Assembly (NCBI GenBank): GCA_030998015.1
Contig: JARWMV010000233.1
Location: forward strand, 310,001-374,000
Direction: 5' to 3'
Origin: Ceratorhiza oryzae-sativae
Lineage: Eukaryota > Basidiomycota > Agaricomycetes > Cantharellales > Ceratobasidiaceae
DNA: 64,000 nucleotides
The translations under genes and the position numbers were made by a program. Below are positions 13,380 through 25,319 of this stretch, piece after piece; position 1 is the stretch's first letter, and each line of letters opens with the position of its first letter. Under the pieces are notes generated by a model that worked only from the letters and a program-made list of their open reading frames with translations, had not been told where the DNA came from and did not search any database.

Positions 13380-14022
13380 GCGAGTAGGCAACCTGATGAA
13401 GTTGTATCAGCTCGATAGAATGGCTGTGCGGTTTCGCCGGCGTGTGTGTATGTTATCTCATCGTATTCGATCATCAGCCCTGAACTGTTCCTTCAGAATG
13501 TGGGCGGTATAAAGAAGATTCTGTACGGTTTGTTGACGTTTTCCTCACGAGGCGTTGCCTAGGCTTAAACAATTTATCCCACTAATGGGTCCAAACTGCC
13601 GCGTTATGACGGGTCGATAGAATTAGATAACTGCCAAAGGCATCATTGTAGTTCTAGGATGAGACGGTGATGCAAGCCCACTGTAGACGATATTGTGTGT
13701 GACTCGGTCACTTGGCAAACTCGGCTATTGAAAACTATATATGCGTCTATTGACCGGATGTTTTCACTTGTGTATTGAAATATGTCACTCGATTTGAGTG
13801 ATACTGTTGAGAGATCTTTCCCGTTGAAGCGGGTGGCTATCGCAGATCTAAGCTGGAGGTGTTTGCCCAAATCGATCAATGTGCTTAGTCAACCTTGCTT
13901 TGGTGTTTTCCAAGTGGCAAGGTGACCTTGTTTGGTTGGAGCGAGCCACTTGGTGTCACATGGGATTCGCCTCTGCCCTCGTCTAAACGGTGGTCTTGTT
14001 GGAACCACGACTGGATCGAACT
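13380..14022. other. Intergenic region, promoter of CCCH gene copy 1
   Basis: No exon chain is visible. The stretch around 13885-13965 resembles 16700-16789, just left of the large transposon. That marks it as part of the repeated unit of the CCCH gene family (see the copy 3 entries). Confidence 0.45.
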
Positions 14023-14980
14023 ATGTCTTCGCAGCCTCCCCGGATTTCGAAACGGCCTGCGGACAAATTTTGTTGGCAGTTTGAACGTACTGGATCTTGC
14101 AGTTACGGAGAAAAATGTAAATTTACACATCCAGCGGGCATAGTACGTATCATCTAGCATCACTGGCGAGAAGGGATGTATCTTGATACGGAAGCTGAAA
14201 TAGACTCCCACCACAACGCCTTCCGCTTCACGCTCAAAAAAGAAGCGTCGCCCTCGGGGCAACCGGAAAGCCGCCAAAAGTGACCCTCGATTGCATCTGA
14301 AAGCGTTCTTTGCCAAATACCCTGATTTCGACTATGACCCCTTGGTTCCGGTTATGGCAGAATTTTATCGGATGTGCGATGAATTTTGGCCTGATACCGA
14401 CAGAGACGATCCTGAGCGTACTGAGGCCCGTGAGGGACTTCGAGACGCATTGGTTCAACAATTCAATGACATATATGGAACCGACGAAAGGAGTCTTGTG
14501 GCTTGGCAGAAGCTGTGCGTAGTAATCCAGCTAGAGACTATTCCGAATGACCTTGAGGCTTGCAGAGAGGTAAGCTATACCCGAACATACACGTAAGGTT
14601 GCTCAGGCTGAGTCCCCTATTTACGGTTGGTTCGGTCAACATATGTAAACCTCATCGACCTAATTGACACACAAGTCACTCAACAGCCGGTAGTCCTTTT
14701 TGAGAGCGAGGCAGCCTTGAGCGTATACACTCGGGGGACCGGGAAGTATTTTCCTCGTGAGAATGCGTACGCTGGCGGGCTACTGAAGTTTTTGCTCCGT
14801 CACATCCTCAACCCGGGTCAAGGCTTAGCCCACCCAAGTCGGGGCTGGGCTATCGCGCATAATTGCCTGTTCAATCAAAGTTCGGTTCTGCTGGCGACTG
14901 TACGTAATTCGTCAATAAACTGCAATTACATGCGAGCACAAGTTTATTGTACAACCCGTGTATCGGGCCAGCTAGGATGA
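14023..14980 (+). CDS. CCCH zinc-finger protein, tandem copy 1 (3' exon uncertain)
   Basis: Exon 1 (14023-14142) encodes a CCCH finger with C-x8-C-x5-C-x3-H spacing (CWQFERTGSCSYGEKCKFTH), the RNA-binding type found in tristetraprolin-like proteins. Exon 2 (14204-14569) starts with a very basic run (SRSKKKRRPRGNRK, probable nuclear signal) and continues into a conserved helical module beginning HLKAFFAKYPDFDYDP. A third conserved block (TYVNLIDLID ... GKYFPRENAYAGGLLKFLLRH) lies at 14636-14850. I cannot connect it to exon 2 in frame with a canonical acceptor, whereas copy 2 connects cleanly. Copy 1 may therefore carry a frameshift or use an unusual splice site. Function is unknown; RNA binding is an inference from the finger. 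Confidence 0.6.
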
Positions 14981-15416
14981 ATGAATCTCGACACTATGAT
15001 CCGTATTCGACACAAACTTCATAGCCTCAGTAGACCTGTGTGTTCTCCCCGCTGACCGATTTTGCTGGTTTATATAGTTATTTTAGTTTCTCACGGGTGC
15101 TCTATAACCCATCGGTTCCTCTGAATAGGCTCGAAGTGTATACACTTGCGCGATCAAAGTATAACACCGCGCCCAATCTCGTTACAACGGTAATAAACTG
15201 CACGTTTGTACCTGTAGTAACATATGCAGGAAGCGAACCAGAAACGCCCAGCTGCTCCGGCTTACGTACTTGTTGAGTGGCAATATGGCGTGACTCGGTC
15301 ACAGTGAGCCACAACCCCTTTCCTCCCCTGAAACCAAAATGGCCTTCAGACTTAGCATTAGGCTCAAGGCAATGTCGATATATAAGCCTATCCTCTTGAA
15401 CCAGTCTATTGGTCGA

Positions 15417-16373
15417 ATGATGGTGGCATCACAGCCAGAAAAGCGGCCCCTAACAGCACCTAGCGTGAGTTCTGATTTGCTTCCTTCCCCCAGGACAGAA
15501 GTCACGGTACATACCACAGGCGAGTTTGAAGACCCCCAGGGCTCAGCCCCAAAATACTGGAGAGAATATCCATGAAGCTTGTGCTCAGTATGAACGCACT
15601 GGAGCTTGCGGCCACGGATCGAAATGCAAGTTCGCACATTCAGAAGGAAAGGTGAGTATTTTCTCGAATATTTGCTGAAAAGTTATCATTTTGATATAGA
15701 GGTCACAAAAGAAGGACTCAGATGCTGCCGCCGCTACTATGCGGCCTTCGAAGAAGAGAAATCGCTCTGAACGCAAAAAGAAAGCATCTGGGGGCGATCC
15801 TCGGCTGCACTTCAAAGCATTCTTTGCCAGGTACCCAGATTTCGACTACAACCCTTCGCTTCCAGTAATGGAAGAGTACTATCGGATGTGCGATACACTC
15901 TGGCCTGGAAAAAACAAAGAAGACCCCGAGCGCGCCAAGGCGTACGAGGGGATCAGGGATGCACTAGTCCAGCAGTTCAACGAGATTTATGGGACCAACA
16001 AAAGAAGCCTGGTCGCCTGGCAAAAACTCTGTGTTGTGCTTGAGTTGAAAAATATCCCAAACAACCTTGAGGCTTGTAGAGAGGCAAGATTTGTTCAGCT
16101 GCACATGGGTTCATCTCACGCTCACCTACATGCTTACAGCTCGTTGAATCAACCAATGTAAACCTGGTTGATCTGGTCGACATACCAATTACTCAGGCCC
16201 CTGTCCGTCATTTTTACAGCGAGCAAGCTCTGAGCACATATACTCAAGAGACAGGGAAGTACTTCCCCAGAGAGAATGCCCATGCTGGTGGGCTGCTTAG
16301 GTTTTTACTTCGCCGTATCTTCAATCCTGGAAAAGGATCAACCCGATCAACCAAACGGGCAAATCGTCAGTGA
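15417..16373 (+). CDS. CCCH zinc-finger protein, tandem copy 2
   Basis: Four exons (15417-15464, 15520-15651, 15700-16083, 16140-16373) join to 265 aa. The CCCH finger has the same spacing as copy 1 (CAQYERTGACGHGSKCKFAH). After it come a basic segment (MRPSKKRNRSERKKK), the module HFKAFFARYPDFDYNP ... SLVAWQKLCVV, and the C-terminal block VNLVDLVDIPITQAP ... GKYFPRENAHAGGLL. The two copies are roughly two-thirds identical over the module, so the duplication is not very recent. The last intron uses a GC-AG donor (gag|gcaaga), where copy 1 has GT at the same place. The gene is plus strand, directly downstream of copy 1. No named family comes to mind for the middle and C-terminal parts; I infer an RNA-associated protein. 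Confidence 0.7.
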
Positions 16374-16789
16374 TAGTATTGTGATACGTCCCAGTGTCTC
16401 CAATTTTTGGAGATGGCCGAACAAGGATTTGTGATAATGTATACACAGGGTTGAGATACACCGGGGATCAGGATACACTGACAAGTCCCAGCTTTCGGAG
16501 CCTCTGTGACGAATATTCTGTATTCATCAAAGCATATTTAAAATATCCGATGTTGAGTGGTTTGCGATTTGATGCCATTCGGTCAGGAGACCCAGCACCC
16601 AGCACCGTAAACTCGTGCCATTCATTATAAGCAATGATTATTGGGTAGTCTATGGCCTCTACGAAGTTTTAATTTCTATGAAAAGCCCGCTTAGGCTGAG
16701 TTTAACCAGTGTAGTCAACTGGTTTCAGCGCCATCAACCAGCAATGTGGCCCTGTTTGGCTGTACAGAGCCACTTGATGGTGCACCAAC
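16374..16789 (+). pseudogene. Relic of CCCH gene copy 3, upstream part
   Basis: Positions about 16700-16789 resemble the promoter region of copy 1 (for example the shared run around gagccactt). They end exactly at the target duplication of the large DNA transposon. The right side of the transposon (31961 onward) continues with the C-terminal exon of the same family. Copy 3 must already have lost its finger and middle exons before the transposon arrived, because the target duplication joins promoter-like to last-exon sequence. The rest of the stretch from 16374 shows nothing I recognise. Confidence 0.5.
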
Positions 16790-16796
16790 CTACCTA
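16790..16796. repeat. Target site duplication, left, of DNA transposon
   Basis: The heptamer CTACCTA here is repeated at 31961-31967, immediately outside the right terminal inverted repeat. An eighth base (T) also matches, so the true length is 7 or 8 bp depending on where the element is taken to start. Confidence 0.8.
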
Positions 16797-16860
16797 TGGG
16801 GACCGGCAGCCGAAGGCTGCCGAGTGTCCAGGTGGCGGGGCGAACCAAACAACTACATAT
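16797..16860 (+). repeat. Left terminal inverted repeat with hairpin
   Basis: The outer 12 bp (TGGGGACCGGCA) match the inverted right end exactly and 15 bp match with one change. Directly inside is a perfect 8-bp stem with a 3-nt loop (16805-16823). A looser match, GTGTCCA followed by a purine-rich stretch, is shared with the other end. Confidence 0.8.
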
Positions 16861-18479
16861 ACCGTTTTGGTCAAAAAGCATCGTCGAGCATTGTCACATG
16901 TAATACGTAGTTTAGTAGCCGTGTAGAAAATACATGTAAATTCAAGGTAGTTAATAGAGATACCGTGTATACGGTGATGCGCTCAATAAACCCATTCTGG
17001 ATCCAAATCCATATGCTTGTCTGGATACTGCTCGGGGTCACCAATATGCCCATCGTCCATCTCAGTATCACTATCAACCTCCTCATTTTCTCCCACTCCT
17101 GCTCCTTTATCAGCCGCTGCAACTTTTCGTCAACATAGAGCCTTCAAGATCTCCTGTATTTTCGCTTGTTTGTTTCCTATTCTACTTTTCACAGGAATTA
17201 TTTTGTCCCCGAGCTCGCGAAGCTTGTCGATTTGGGCGTCTAGTTCGACCACTTTAAGTTTCAAGAGCTCATCAATGCTGGCACCACTAGTAACTTTGAC
17301 CTGTGCAAGTTTGTGCTTGGTCGCTGCTTTTCGTTCGCTTGATTTTGTTATTTTGACTAGGTTACTCTCTGCCCTTTTCTCCCAGACCTCATTTTGCTCG
17401 AGTCGTGCCTCCTGCGAAGCGCCGCTAGCGTCGATTCTACGGGCCTCCCGGCGTGTAAATTCGTGATCTTTGTTGCTTAGAATATTATGGGAGAATTCAA
17501 GAGTGTTGTTTTGTTTCCACATCACCTGTGCATTTTGCTGATTGTCTGTCATGAATGGTGCCTGTCGCAGCATCTGGCGGCATTGGCCAAGCGCCCCCTC
17601 ACTAGCATCGTTTGTAGCGCTATTCCATACGCTTTGCTGCTGTTCAGGAGTCGCTTGACTGATGGGAGCACCTGGCGCGAACTCGGCCGTGAATCGCTCC
17701 CATGTATCTAGGGCACCCTCAAAAAAGGCAACCAATGCTTTGCGTAGGTGTGGCAAGTTGCTCCCTGTTCGTGCGACATGGTACATAAAGTCTGGATGAT
17801 CCCAGACATCACCTTCAAGTGCTCCGGTTTTGGGACATGCATCCAATGCTAGGAGTAAATCCGGGTTTGCGATAATCGCCCAACAATGAGTCTTCACGCG
17901 TTCATGGAAGTCTCCAAGCGCGAGAGCATTTTCTGCTGTGCCACAAACATGCGACATATAGGGGCGACCAATCGCCTGCGCATAAAGCCCAAGAACCGTT
18001 AGTTCCATAAGCGTTGGTATATCTTGTAGGCCATTGAAGACATTAAGCTTGATATTGGTAAATCCTGGAGCGTTCTTGGCATTGTGTACTCGCTGAAAAA
18101 AGCGTAGGTACATTTCGCGGTTGATCACAAGCTCCACTGCAGCGTCGCAGTGTGACCCATAGCGTGTGTTACTTGTATCAGGGAAATTTGGCTGGAAACC
18201 GAATTGTTTCTTGAGTGTACATTAGTTCATGCAAAGCAAATGACTTTATGTGTGCATACCTCAAAGTAATGTTTGTACGTATCTTGCTGCCCAACTTTGT
18301 CGTTCTTGTTGTTAATAATAGCACCTGCTAGACTCATAAGCTTGACACCACCCTGTGAACTCTCTTGCTTTCGCTTTTGGGAGGTCGCTATACTTTCTCC
18401 CTTGGAGCTTGTTGTCTTTTCTGTCTCAAACTTGTTGTATAAGGCAATTGGGGGAGGAAGTCCATCTGCTTTCCATACT

Positions 18480-18484
18480 GCTCC
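18480..18484. repeat. Target site duplication, left, of LTR retrotransposon
   Basis: GCTCC here and at 28551-28555 flank the two LTRs. A 5-bp duplication is usual for Ty3/gypsy integrases. Using one copy restores the reading frame of the interrupted transposase-like gene. Confidence 0.9.
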
Positions 18485-19034
18485 TGTTATGACCCGTCAA
18501 ACAGACATAACAAAACAACCAAATATTTTTACAGATTTATGGCATTTTTTCCTAAGCGGAACAAGCCATAAACAAGGTCACGTGACCTCGGCGCTTAGCC
18601 GGCGCTTACGGTGGTTACCCTGAACTCGCTCCAGCATTTCTCTCCCTTGTTACTTGGAGCAAGGAGCGAGTTGTCACGTGATCTTGGCGCTTACAGAAGG
18701 GTCACGTGACCTCAGCGCCTACCCCTCGGACCTCGTGTGGCTCTATAAGATTCGGAGCCACACAAACTTAAGACAAACAATTACCTAACCCATAGTACTG
18801 TACATAACCTACACCTACTGCGGAGTGTGCTTAGATAATGTCGCAGCCACCGCAGCCACAGGTATATATAAGGAGGATAAAGCAAGACTGGACGCCTCAG
18901 CTTGCTTTATCTTGTCAACCACCATAGACCATAGCAAACACTGTAACTAGAACACTCAATACATACTGCATAGCACCAAACCGTCAACAGCCACTACTTA
19001 AGTGCTCCACAAGGGAGCCTCCAGAGGGTCAACA
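18485..19034 (+). repeat. 5' LTR
   Basis: It begins TGTTATGACC and ends ACA. It matches 27996-28550 over its whole length, apart from scattered substitutions and small indels. A TATA box (TATATATAAGG) lies at 18863-18873. The likely transcript start is about 36 nt further on, near 18899, at the stretch complementary to the primer site. Confidence 0.92.
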
Positions 19035-19036
19035 TT

Positions 19037-19048
19037 ATAAAGCAAGCT
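19037..19048 (+). promoter_or_regulatory. Probable self-priming primer-binding site
   Basis: ATAAAGCAAGCT starts two bases after the 5' LTR and is the exact reverse complement of 18899-18910 inside the LTR, at the place where transcription should begin. This is the arrangement of the Tf1/sushi group, whose mRNA 5' end folds back to prime reverse transcription. I see no tRNA-type TGG primer site. Confidence 0.72.
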
Positions 19049-19154
19049 CTTAACTTAACTAGTGGCGAACATAAGTATACTACACAGATACTAAGGGCTG
19101 AGTACACAGAAAACCAGCTAACTCCTGTGATACATAAGAGAACATAAAGAAACT

Positions 19155-20983
19155 ATGTCACAGAGACCACAAACTCGATCTCAAAGCAGAGTGGCAAATA
19201 GTAGGCCACAATCACCCAAACCCATTGCTTCCCCAGAGGCTGAAGGTAACCCAGATGAGACCCTCCAAGGAATGCCAGGGGGGTTGCCACAAAACCCACA
19301 ACCAGTGGCTCAACCCAACCCCACTCGGGCCCCCATCCTGGGAGGGGAAATAGGGGGAATACCACTCCGCAGCCCTCAACCGCCAATTCACCTGATAAAT
19401 CCAGACCCAGAAGATATCTCAAATCCAGAGAGGGATGAGGTAGAAGATATGACCCGAACCATATACGAACAAGGCACGGCCTTGGCGGAAGAGGCAAGGA
19501 CACAACCCCAGCCAGGTCCGGAACCATAGCCACTGCCAACCCTATTCACACCATTGCCACGGCCATCAGGGGGGCTCAAGGAACTTAGAGACAATAATCA
19601 TAGGGAACTAGAAAAGGCAATCACAGGTATAAATCAGTGTCAAATATCACTAACCCGACAAGAAGGAAACGTGGACTGGATGGTAAGGTCAATGGAAACA
19701 TCCAACAAAAATGTCCTCTATGTGGCAAAGAACCAGGACGACCTAAAAGCAGAAATGGGGAACCTGATAAAAGAATTAAAGGACATCTCCATGGAAATAA
19801 ACCGGGTACTGGGAATGCAAGAGCGAAAGCTCGAAAGCTTAGAGAAGAAAACGAAAACACAGGGGAGATCCTAATCGCACTAGAAAAGGTAACCGATCTA
19901 GGAAATGAGCTCCGGAAAACAACTGAAGCAGGAAGGCCAAGGGAAAGGACAGAAGAAACCAGGGGAAGAACTAGGGTGGTCATAGGAAGCCCCTCACGAT
20001 CCCCCTCAGCCTCCCCAGTACGAACACCCTTTCTGGGAAGAACCTTCCAGGCTGAGTCCACAATAAGACCCGAACAGAACCTCCATCCCAAGCAAACCAA
20101 CCTACCCTTGCTGCAAACCACACTCCTAAGGAGGCGAGACTAGGGAGACCCAGCAAATTTAATGGGAAAAAGGGAAGGGAAGCAGAGAAACTTCATAATC
20201 AGCATGGAACTTTTCTTTGCTGACTATGACGAATCAGCCTTTGATGACCGAAAAAAGATATCTGCTGTGCTAATGAACATGGAGGATGGGGAAGCAGCAA
20301 ACTGGGCACAACCTTACTGCCGGAAACTACTAGCAGGCGAACACACAGGTATTCTTGCATCCTGGAAGGATTTCAGGAAGGGATTCCTGGATGCTTTTAA
20401 TGACCCAGTCATAAAGGAAAAGACCATCCGGAAACTAAGGAAATTAACACAGACCAACAGTGCATTGGATTATGCTACCCAATTCTGGATCCTGATCCAA
20501 GAGGTAGACTGGAACCAGGAAGCCCTCAAGGACCAATTCAGGGAAGGGTTAAAACCCAAAGTACGACAAGAGATCTTAAGGATTGAAGTACTGGCAAATG
20601 AGGCTGAAGGTCCATCATATACCTTAGATCAATTAATCGACTTTGCCTGCAAAATGGACAACATGCAGTTTGCAAACCAGAAAATGAATACAAGGACCGG
20701 CAACTCATCAAATTCAACCTGGGCACCAGCGAAATACAAACAAGGGGGGAACAAGCCTTTAGGGACCAGCAGCAAACAGGGGAATACCCAAACCAACAAC
20801 ATGGTAAGGATACCAAACAGTGAAAAGGACAGGCGAAGGAAAGAAGGACTCTGTATCAAATGCGGTAAATCAGGGCATGTCCTGAAGGAATGCCAAGGCC
20901 AGTGGACCTACGATAAAGCTAAGATACAAGGGAAGGCCAGCAGACAAGTTGAGGAAGAAAGCAGCTCTGAGTCGGAAAACTAA
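19155..20983 (+). pseudogene. gag: gag polyprotein, disrupted
   Basis: The N-terminal part (19155 onward) is Pro/Gln/Glu-rich, followed by a coiled-coil-like segment. The capsid region (from about 20160) contains FFADYDESAFDDRKK and later the typical W-x-x-F-R-K-G-F-L-D-A-F. A CCHC nucleic-acid-binding knuckle (CIKCGKSGHVLKEC) starts at about residue 231 of the 20162-20983 frame. In-frame stops lie at 19527-19529 and 20141-20143, and the frame changes near 19,860, so one continuous Gag cannot be made. Gag forms the virus-like particle and packages RNA. Confidence 0.85.
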
Positions 20984-21000
20984 TTGGTCCTACCACTTCC

Positions 21001-24000
21001 ATGTTGGAGGACCCCAATACAACCCCTACTGCAGATGTATGTTACCTCAAGAAGTCTAGTAATCAATCAATAATATACACTACGGTAGAGGGAATCATGG
21101 AACCAGCTAAGACGCTGATTGACTCAGGATCTTCAACCAACTTCATCGATAAGGCCTATTCAAGGGAAAAAGGGATTCCAACCACTCCCCTCAAACACAA
21201 GAAATCAATTGTGGCCATTGATGGAAATGAAATCAAGGATGCCATAGAAGAAAGGGCAGAACTAAACATCAAAGTGGAAGGGAAGACACTAAAATGCTCC
21301 CTTTATGTAATGACCCTAGGTGACACAGACATAGTCCTAGGGAAAGAATGGCTTGAAGAAGCAGAACCTATCATAGATTGGAAAGACCTTACCATCTCAT
21401 ACCCAGACGAAATCAAGGCAAGGGCAGCAAGTGAAAGCCTACAAATCCCAGAAGAATTTAGGGATTTTGAAGACCTATTTGGGGAAGAAGGTTTCCAAGA
21501 ACTTCCACCCCACCAAGGTAACCTAGACTTCAAAATGGACCTGATCGAGGGAGCAGAGCTGCCAAAGCCTGCAAAGAGGTACAGTATGTCGCCAGCAGAA
21601 ACAAAGGCGCTCAGAGAGTACCTAGAGGAGGAACTAAGAAACGGGAAAATAAGGCCCAGCCAGTCAGTTGTAGCTGCACCCTGTTTCTATGTGAACAAGG
21701 CAGATGGAGGGCTTAGGTTGGTAGTCGACTACCGTAAGATGAATGACATCACCAAGCCAGACAGGTTTCCACTTCCAATCCAAATAGAATTGATTGAGAG
21801 ACTGAAGGATGCAACCATCTATTCAAAAATGGATGTTCGATGGGGGTTCAACAACATCAGGGTAAAAGAGGGAGACAAATGGAAAACAGCTTTCAGGACA
21901 GGAGAAGGCCAGTTTGAATGCTTGGTCATGCCATTCGGAGTAAAAGAAGGACCAAGAACCTTTACCAGGTTCATGATGGAAAAGTTCCGTGATATAATAG
22001 ACGATTATGTGGTAATCTACATGGACGATGTACTAGTGTTTTCCAGAAACAGGGAAGAACATGTACAACATGTCAGGGAAGTGTTAAGAAGAATGAGGGA
22101 AAACCACCTCTTCCTCAAACCACACAAGTGTCAGTTCTTTGTGAAGGAGGTTAGCTTCATTGGAATTGTCATATCCCCAGGAGGGATATCGATGGAAAAG
22201 GAAAAGGTAAAGGCAGTTCTAGAATGGCCAGAACCTAACACAGTAAAAGAAGTCCAAGCCTTCCTAGGCTTTGTGGGGTTCTATAGAAGGTGGATAGAGA
22301 AGTTTAGTACCTTAGCTAAACCCCTCACAGATCTCACCCAAAAAGATGCCAAATTCCTGTGGGAAAGAAAACAACAGGAAGCATTTGAAGCCATCAAAGA
22401 AGCAGTAGCAAGAGAACCGGTCCTGATCCACCCAAACCCAAACAGGCCATACATACTGGAAACAGATGCCTCAGGAGTGGCCATGGGGGCGGTACTAAGC
22501 CAAAAGGGTGATGACAACCGATTGCATCCAATTGCCTTCCTATCAAAGAGCTTCACCCCACCAGAGAAAAATTATGACACCTACGACAAGGAGTTGCTTG
22601 CAATTGTTAGGTCCTTAGAGCACTGGAGGTTATACTTAGAAGGGACAGAGGAACCTATTGTGATATACACTGACCATAGGAACCTCCAGTACTGGCAAAA
22701 TGCCCAGATGTGGAACAGAAGGCATGCCAGATGGTATCTCACTCTGGCACCCTTCAATTTTCAGATTGTGTATAGACCAGGGAAACTCTCACAGAAGCCA
22801 GATGCCCTTTCCAGAAGGAGCGACCATGGGGATACCCCTATGGAACCACAGATCATGATTCCAGAAGAAAGGTTCATAGGTTTCATGGCAGAAGTACAGG
22901 GGAATTTCTGGGAAGAGCTTAAAGAAGCTCAGGAAGAAGACAAATCTATCAGATCCTTAAGGCTGAGTGTGGCAAATAAAGAACAACTACCGCCCTCAGT
23001 ACAGAAGGAATTTAGATGGTATGAAATGAAGGAGGGCCTATTAAGGTATGACGATAGGCTCTACATCCCAGATGACAAGGACTTGAGGTTGAGTCTCCTT
23101 GAGGAGTGCCATGAACCCCAGTGGCAGGTCATCAGGGACAAGCCCGAACACTAGAATTACTATCAAGGGATTACTATTGGCCAGGAATGAAGGCCCAAGT
23201 AAACCGATACGTGGAATCTTGTGAAACATGTCAAAGAAGCAAGGGACACAAACAAGGCACTCCCCTGAAGTCCTTACCAATCCCATGGAAACCATGGGCA
23301 GATGTCGCATATGATTTCATGTCAAATTACCTGTCTCAAAGGGGTACGACAGTATCTTGACAGTTGTAGATCGCTTCTCCGGCAGGCCCATTTTGTACCA
23401 TGTCTGGAGAGCACCAATGCAGAAGAACTGGCAGAAATATTCATAAGGGAGGTATGGAGACATCACGGGACCCCAGAAACCACTGTCTCAGACCGAGGGC
23501 CAACCTTTAACAGCCAATTCCTAAAAGCCCTATACAAAGGAATTGGGACAAAGCCCAGATTCTCCACTGCCTTCCATCCAGAAACAGATGGTCTGTCGGA
23601 AAGGACAAATCAATGGGTAGAAGGGTTCTTAAGAACCTTCTGCAATTATAGACAAGATGATTGGGTAAAATGGTTGCCCATTGCCGAATTCTGCCATAAC
23701 AACCATGTAAATGCTACAACAGGACAAACCCCATTTGAAACAGTATATGGAAAAAACCCAAGATGGGTTGTCCAAGAGGGAGAAGAACCATCTGAGGCAC
23801 CCGCTGCAGACAACATGTGTAATCAAATGGAAAAGGTATGGGATGAGGCAAGAGCCTCAATGGAATTACACCAACAAATGGAAAAGAAAGGGAGGGAATT
23901 CAAGGTAGGAGACAAGGTTTGGCTGCTCCTAACAAACCTCTCGTCCAAGAGACCCTCCAAGAAACTGGACAACTGAAAAGGGGGGCCTTTTGAAATCACA

Positions 24001-24411
24001 GAAAAGATCTCATCCCATGCATATTGCCTGGACCTACCTAAAACCATATGTGTACACAATGTATTCCATGTAAATCTCCTCTTGCCATTCACAGAAGATA
24101 AAGACTTCCAAAGAAGGCAGGCCAAACCACCACCAATCATAACGGAAAAAGGAGAGGAGGAATACAAGGTGGACCACATTGCAAATTATGAATGGTGGAA
24201 TGGTGAGCTGTTTTACCAAATCAGATGGAAGGGCTACAACCCAATAGAAGACACAATGGAACGTGCCAGCAAGTTTGCTGACATGAAAGAGGTTCTAAAT
24301 GACTTGCAAAGGCGCTTACCAGATGCACCAATGCCAGTCAAGACAAGTCAGCACTCAGGTGACTTGAAAGGCAGGCCAAAGAGAACCAAACGAGGATCTG
24401 GAAAGCTTTAA
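21001..24411 (+). pseudogene. pol: pol polyprotein (PR-RT-RH-IN-chromodomain), disrupted
   Basis: The frame 21001-23154 is open. It holds the aspartic protease active site (LIDSGSSTNFID, Asp about residue 41), reverse transcriptase with YMDD at residues 340-343, RNase H (ETDASGVAMG) and TDHRNLQYW. Integrase starts near 23,110 and is broken by indels near 23,118 and 23,360-23,390 and by a TGA at 23974-23976. Its HHCC finger (CETCQRSKG), the catalytic Asp in TVVDRF, the second Asp in SDRGPTF and the Glu region (DGLSERTNQ) are still visible. A chromodomain (EYKVDHIANYEWWNGELFY, then IRWKGYNP) ends the polyprotein at 24411. Such chromodomains steer integration to marked chromatin. Pol is in a different frame from gag. 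Confidence 0.92.
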
Positions 24412-24464
24412 AAAGAGCCATCCAGGATACCCAAGAAAGGCCAGAGCCTGCTCTACCACCTCAC

Positions 24465-25319
24465 TTGCACCACAACACACCTGCGAAACCCCAAAACATG
24501 CCTTTCGTCACTCACCCAGTTGCACATCCCAACTGTTACACACCACTTGCTGAAAATCAGGTGGCCCCACTTTGGCAGCCACCCACCACCAGGTGGCCAG
24601 CACCCTACCCTGGCAGGGAAAATCGTCCTAAACCAGGGATGTACTGCTCCAGTGTGGAAGACGCCCAGAGGTACGCTGAACGACTGTTGCCAGGGGCTAA
24701 CCTAGTGTACATCCCAAAGAAGTTAAGGGATGAAAGGAACTGGATTGACAATGACAAGTACCTGGATCCCAGGTTAGGGGTCCTGACATGGCATGGAAGC
24801 CGGAAGCCAACAACAAGAAACGCCTTGCTAAGAACACCAATGTATGTTGTTGACAATATCGTGGGACCAACAGTCGACGTGGTGACCAAGGCAGCAAGAC
24901 AACAGAGGAGGGCCACAGGCCAAATGGCAGACAGGGGGGACTGGGAGGTGGAGCGCTGGGCAAAGGCATTGCTGGAAGAATGGAAGTTGACACCAGCTGC
25001 ACCGTATGTGGGACTGCTCGAAGCAACTACCACTGATGAGATGTTTACTGCTATCAGGACAAAGCAGGCAAACATGAGCAACTTCCGAAATTGGGTGAAG
25101 GTGCACCCAAACAAAAACACCAATTACAACACTGATATGACAAGCCTTACATCAAGCCTAGAATCACTGGTTGTGGCTGAGGAAGAAGCCAAGCCAGAAA
25201 TAAAGGAACCCACCCTGGACCCAGCTGCGGAGGAAGCCAAACAGGACTGGGACCGGTGGGAAAATGAGCTTGTCGAAGCTCTGGAGGAGGTGCCACTGTT
25301 GGAACCAACCCCCATATGA
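24465..25319 (+). CDS. Retrotransposon cargo ORF of unknown function, 284 aa
   Basis: An uninterrupted frame starts 54 bp after the chromodomain stop. The N-terminal 60 residues are Pro-rich with many His and Asn. The middle has a possible folded segment (MYCSSVEDAQRYAERLLPG, then DPRLGVLTWHGS), and the C-terminal 70 residues are strongly acidic (EEEAKPEIKEP, EELVEALEEVP type). No transmembrane segment suggests an envelope. I do not recognise it. That it stays open while gag, pol and rep are all broken may mean it is newer, selected, or just lucky. It could also be a remnant of a longer fused gene. Confidence 0.5.
   Translation: MHHNTPAKPQNMPFVTHPVAHPNCYTPLAENQVAPLWQPPTTRWPAPYPGRENRPKPGMYCSSVEDAQRYAERLLPGANLVYIPKKLRDERNWIDNDKYLDPRLGVLTWHGSRKPTTRNALLRTPMYVVDNIVGPTVDVVTKAARQQRRATGQMADRGDWEVERWAKALLEEWKLTPAAPYVGLLEATTTDEMFTAIRTKQANMSNFRNWVKVHPNKNTNYNTDMTSLTSSLESLVVAEEEAKPEIKEPTLDPAAEEAKQDWDRWENELVEALEEVPLLEPTPI

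Noticed and set aside
19621..20121. Antisense frames over gag
   Set aside because: Mirror of purine-rich gag sequence giving Leu/Ser-rich product; no start context or homology.
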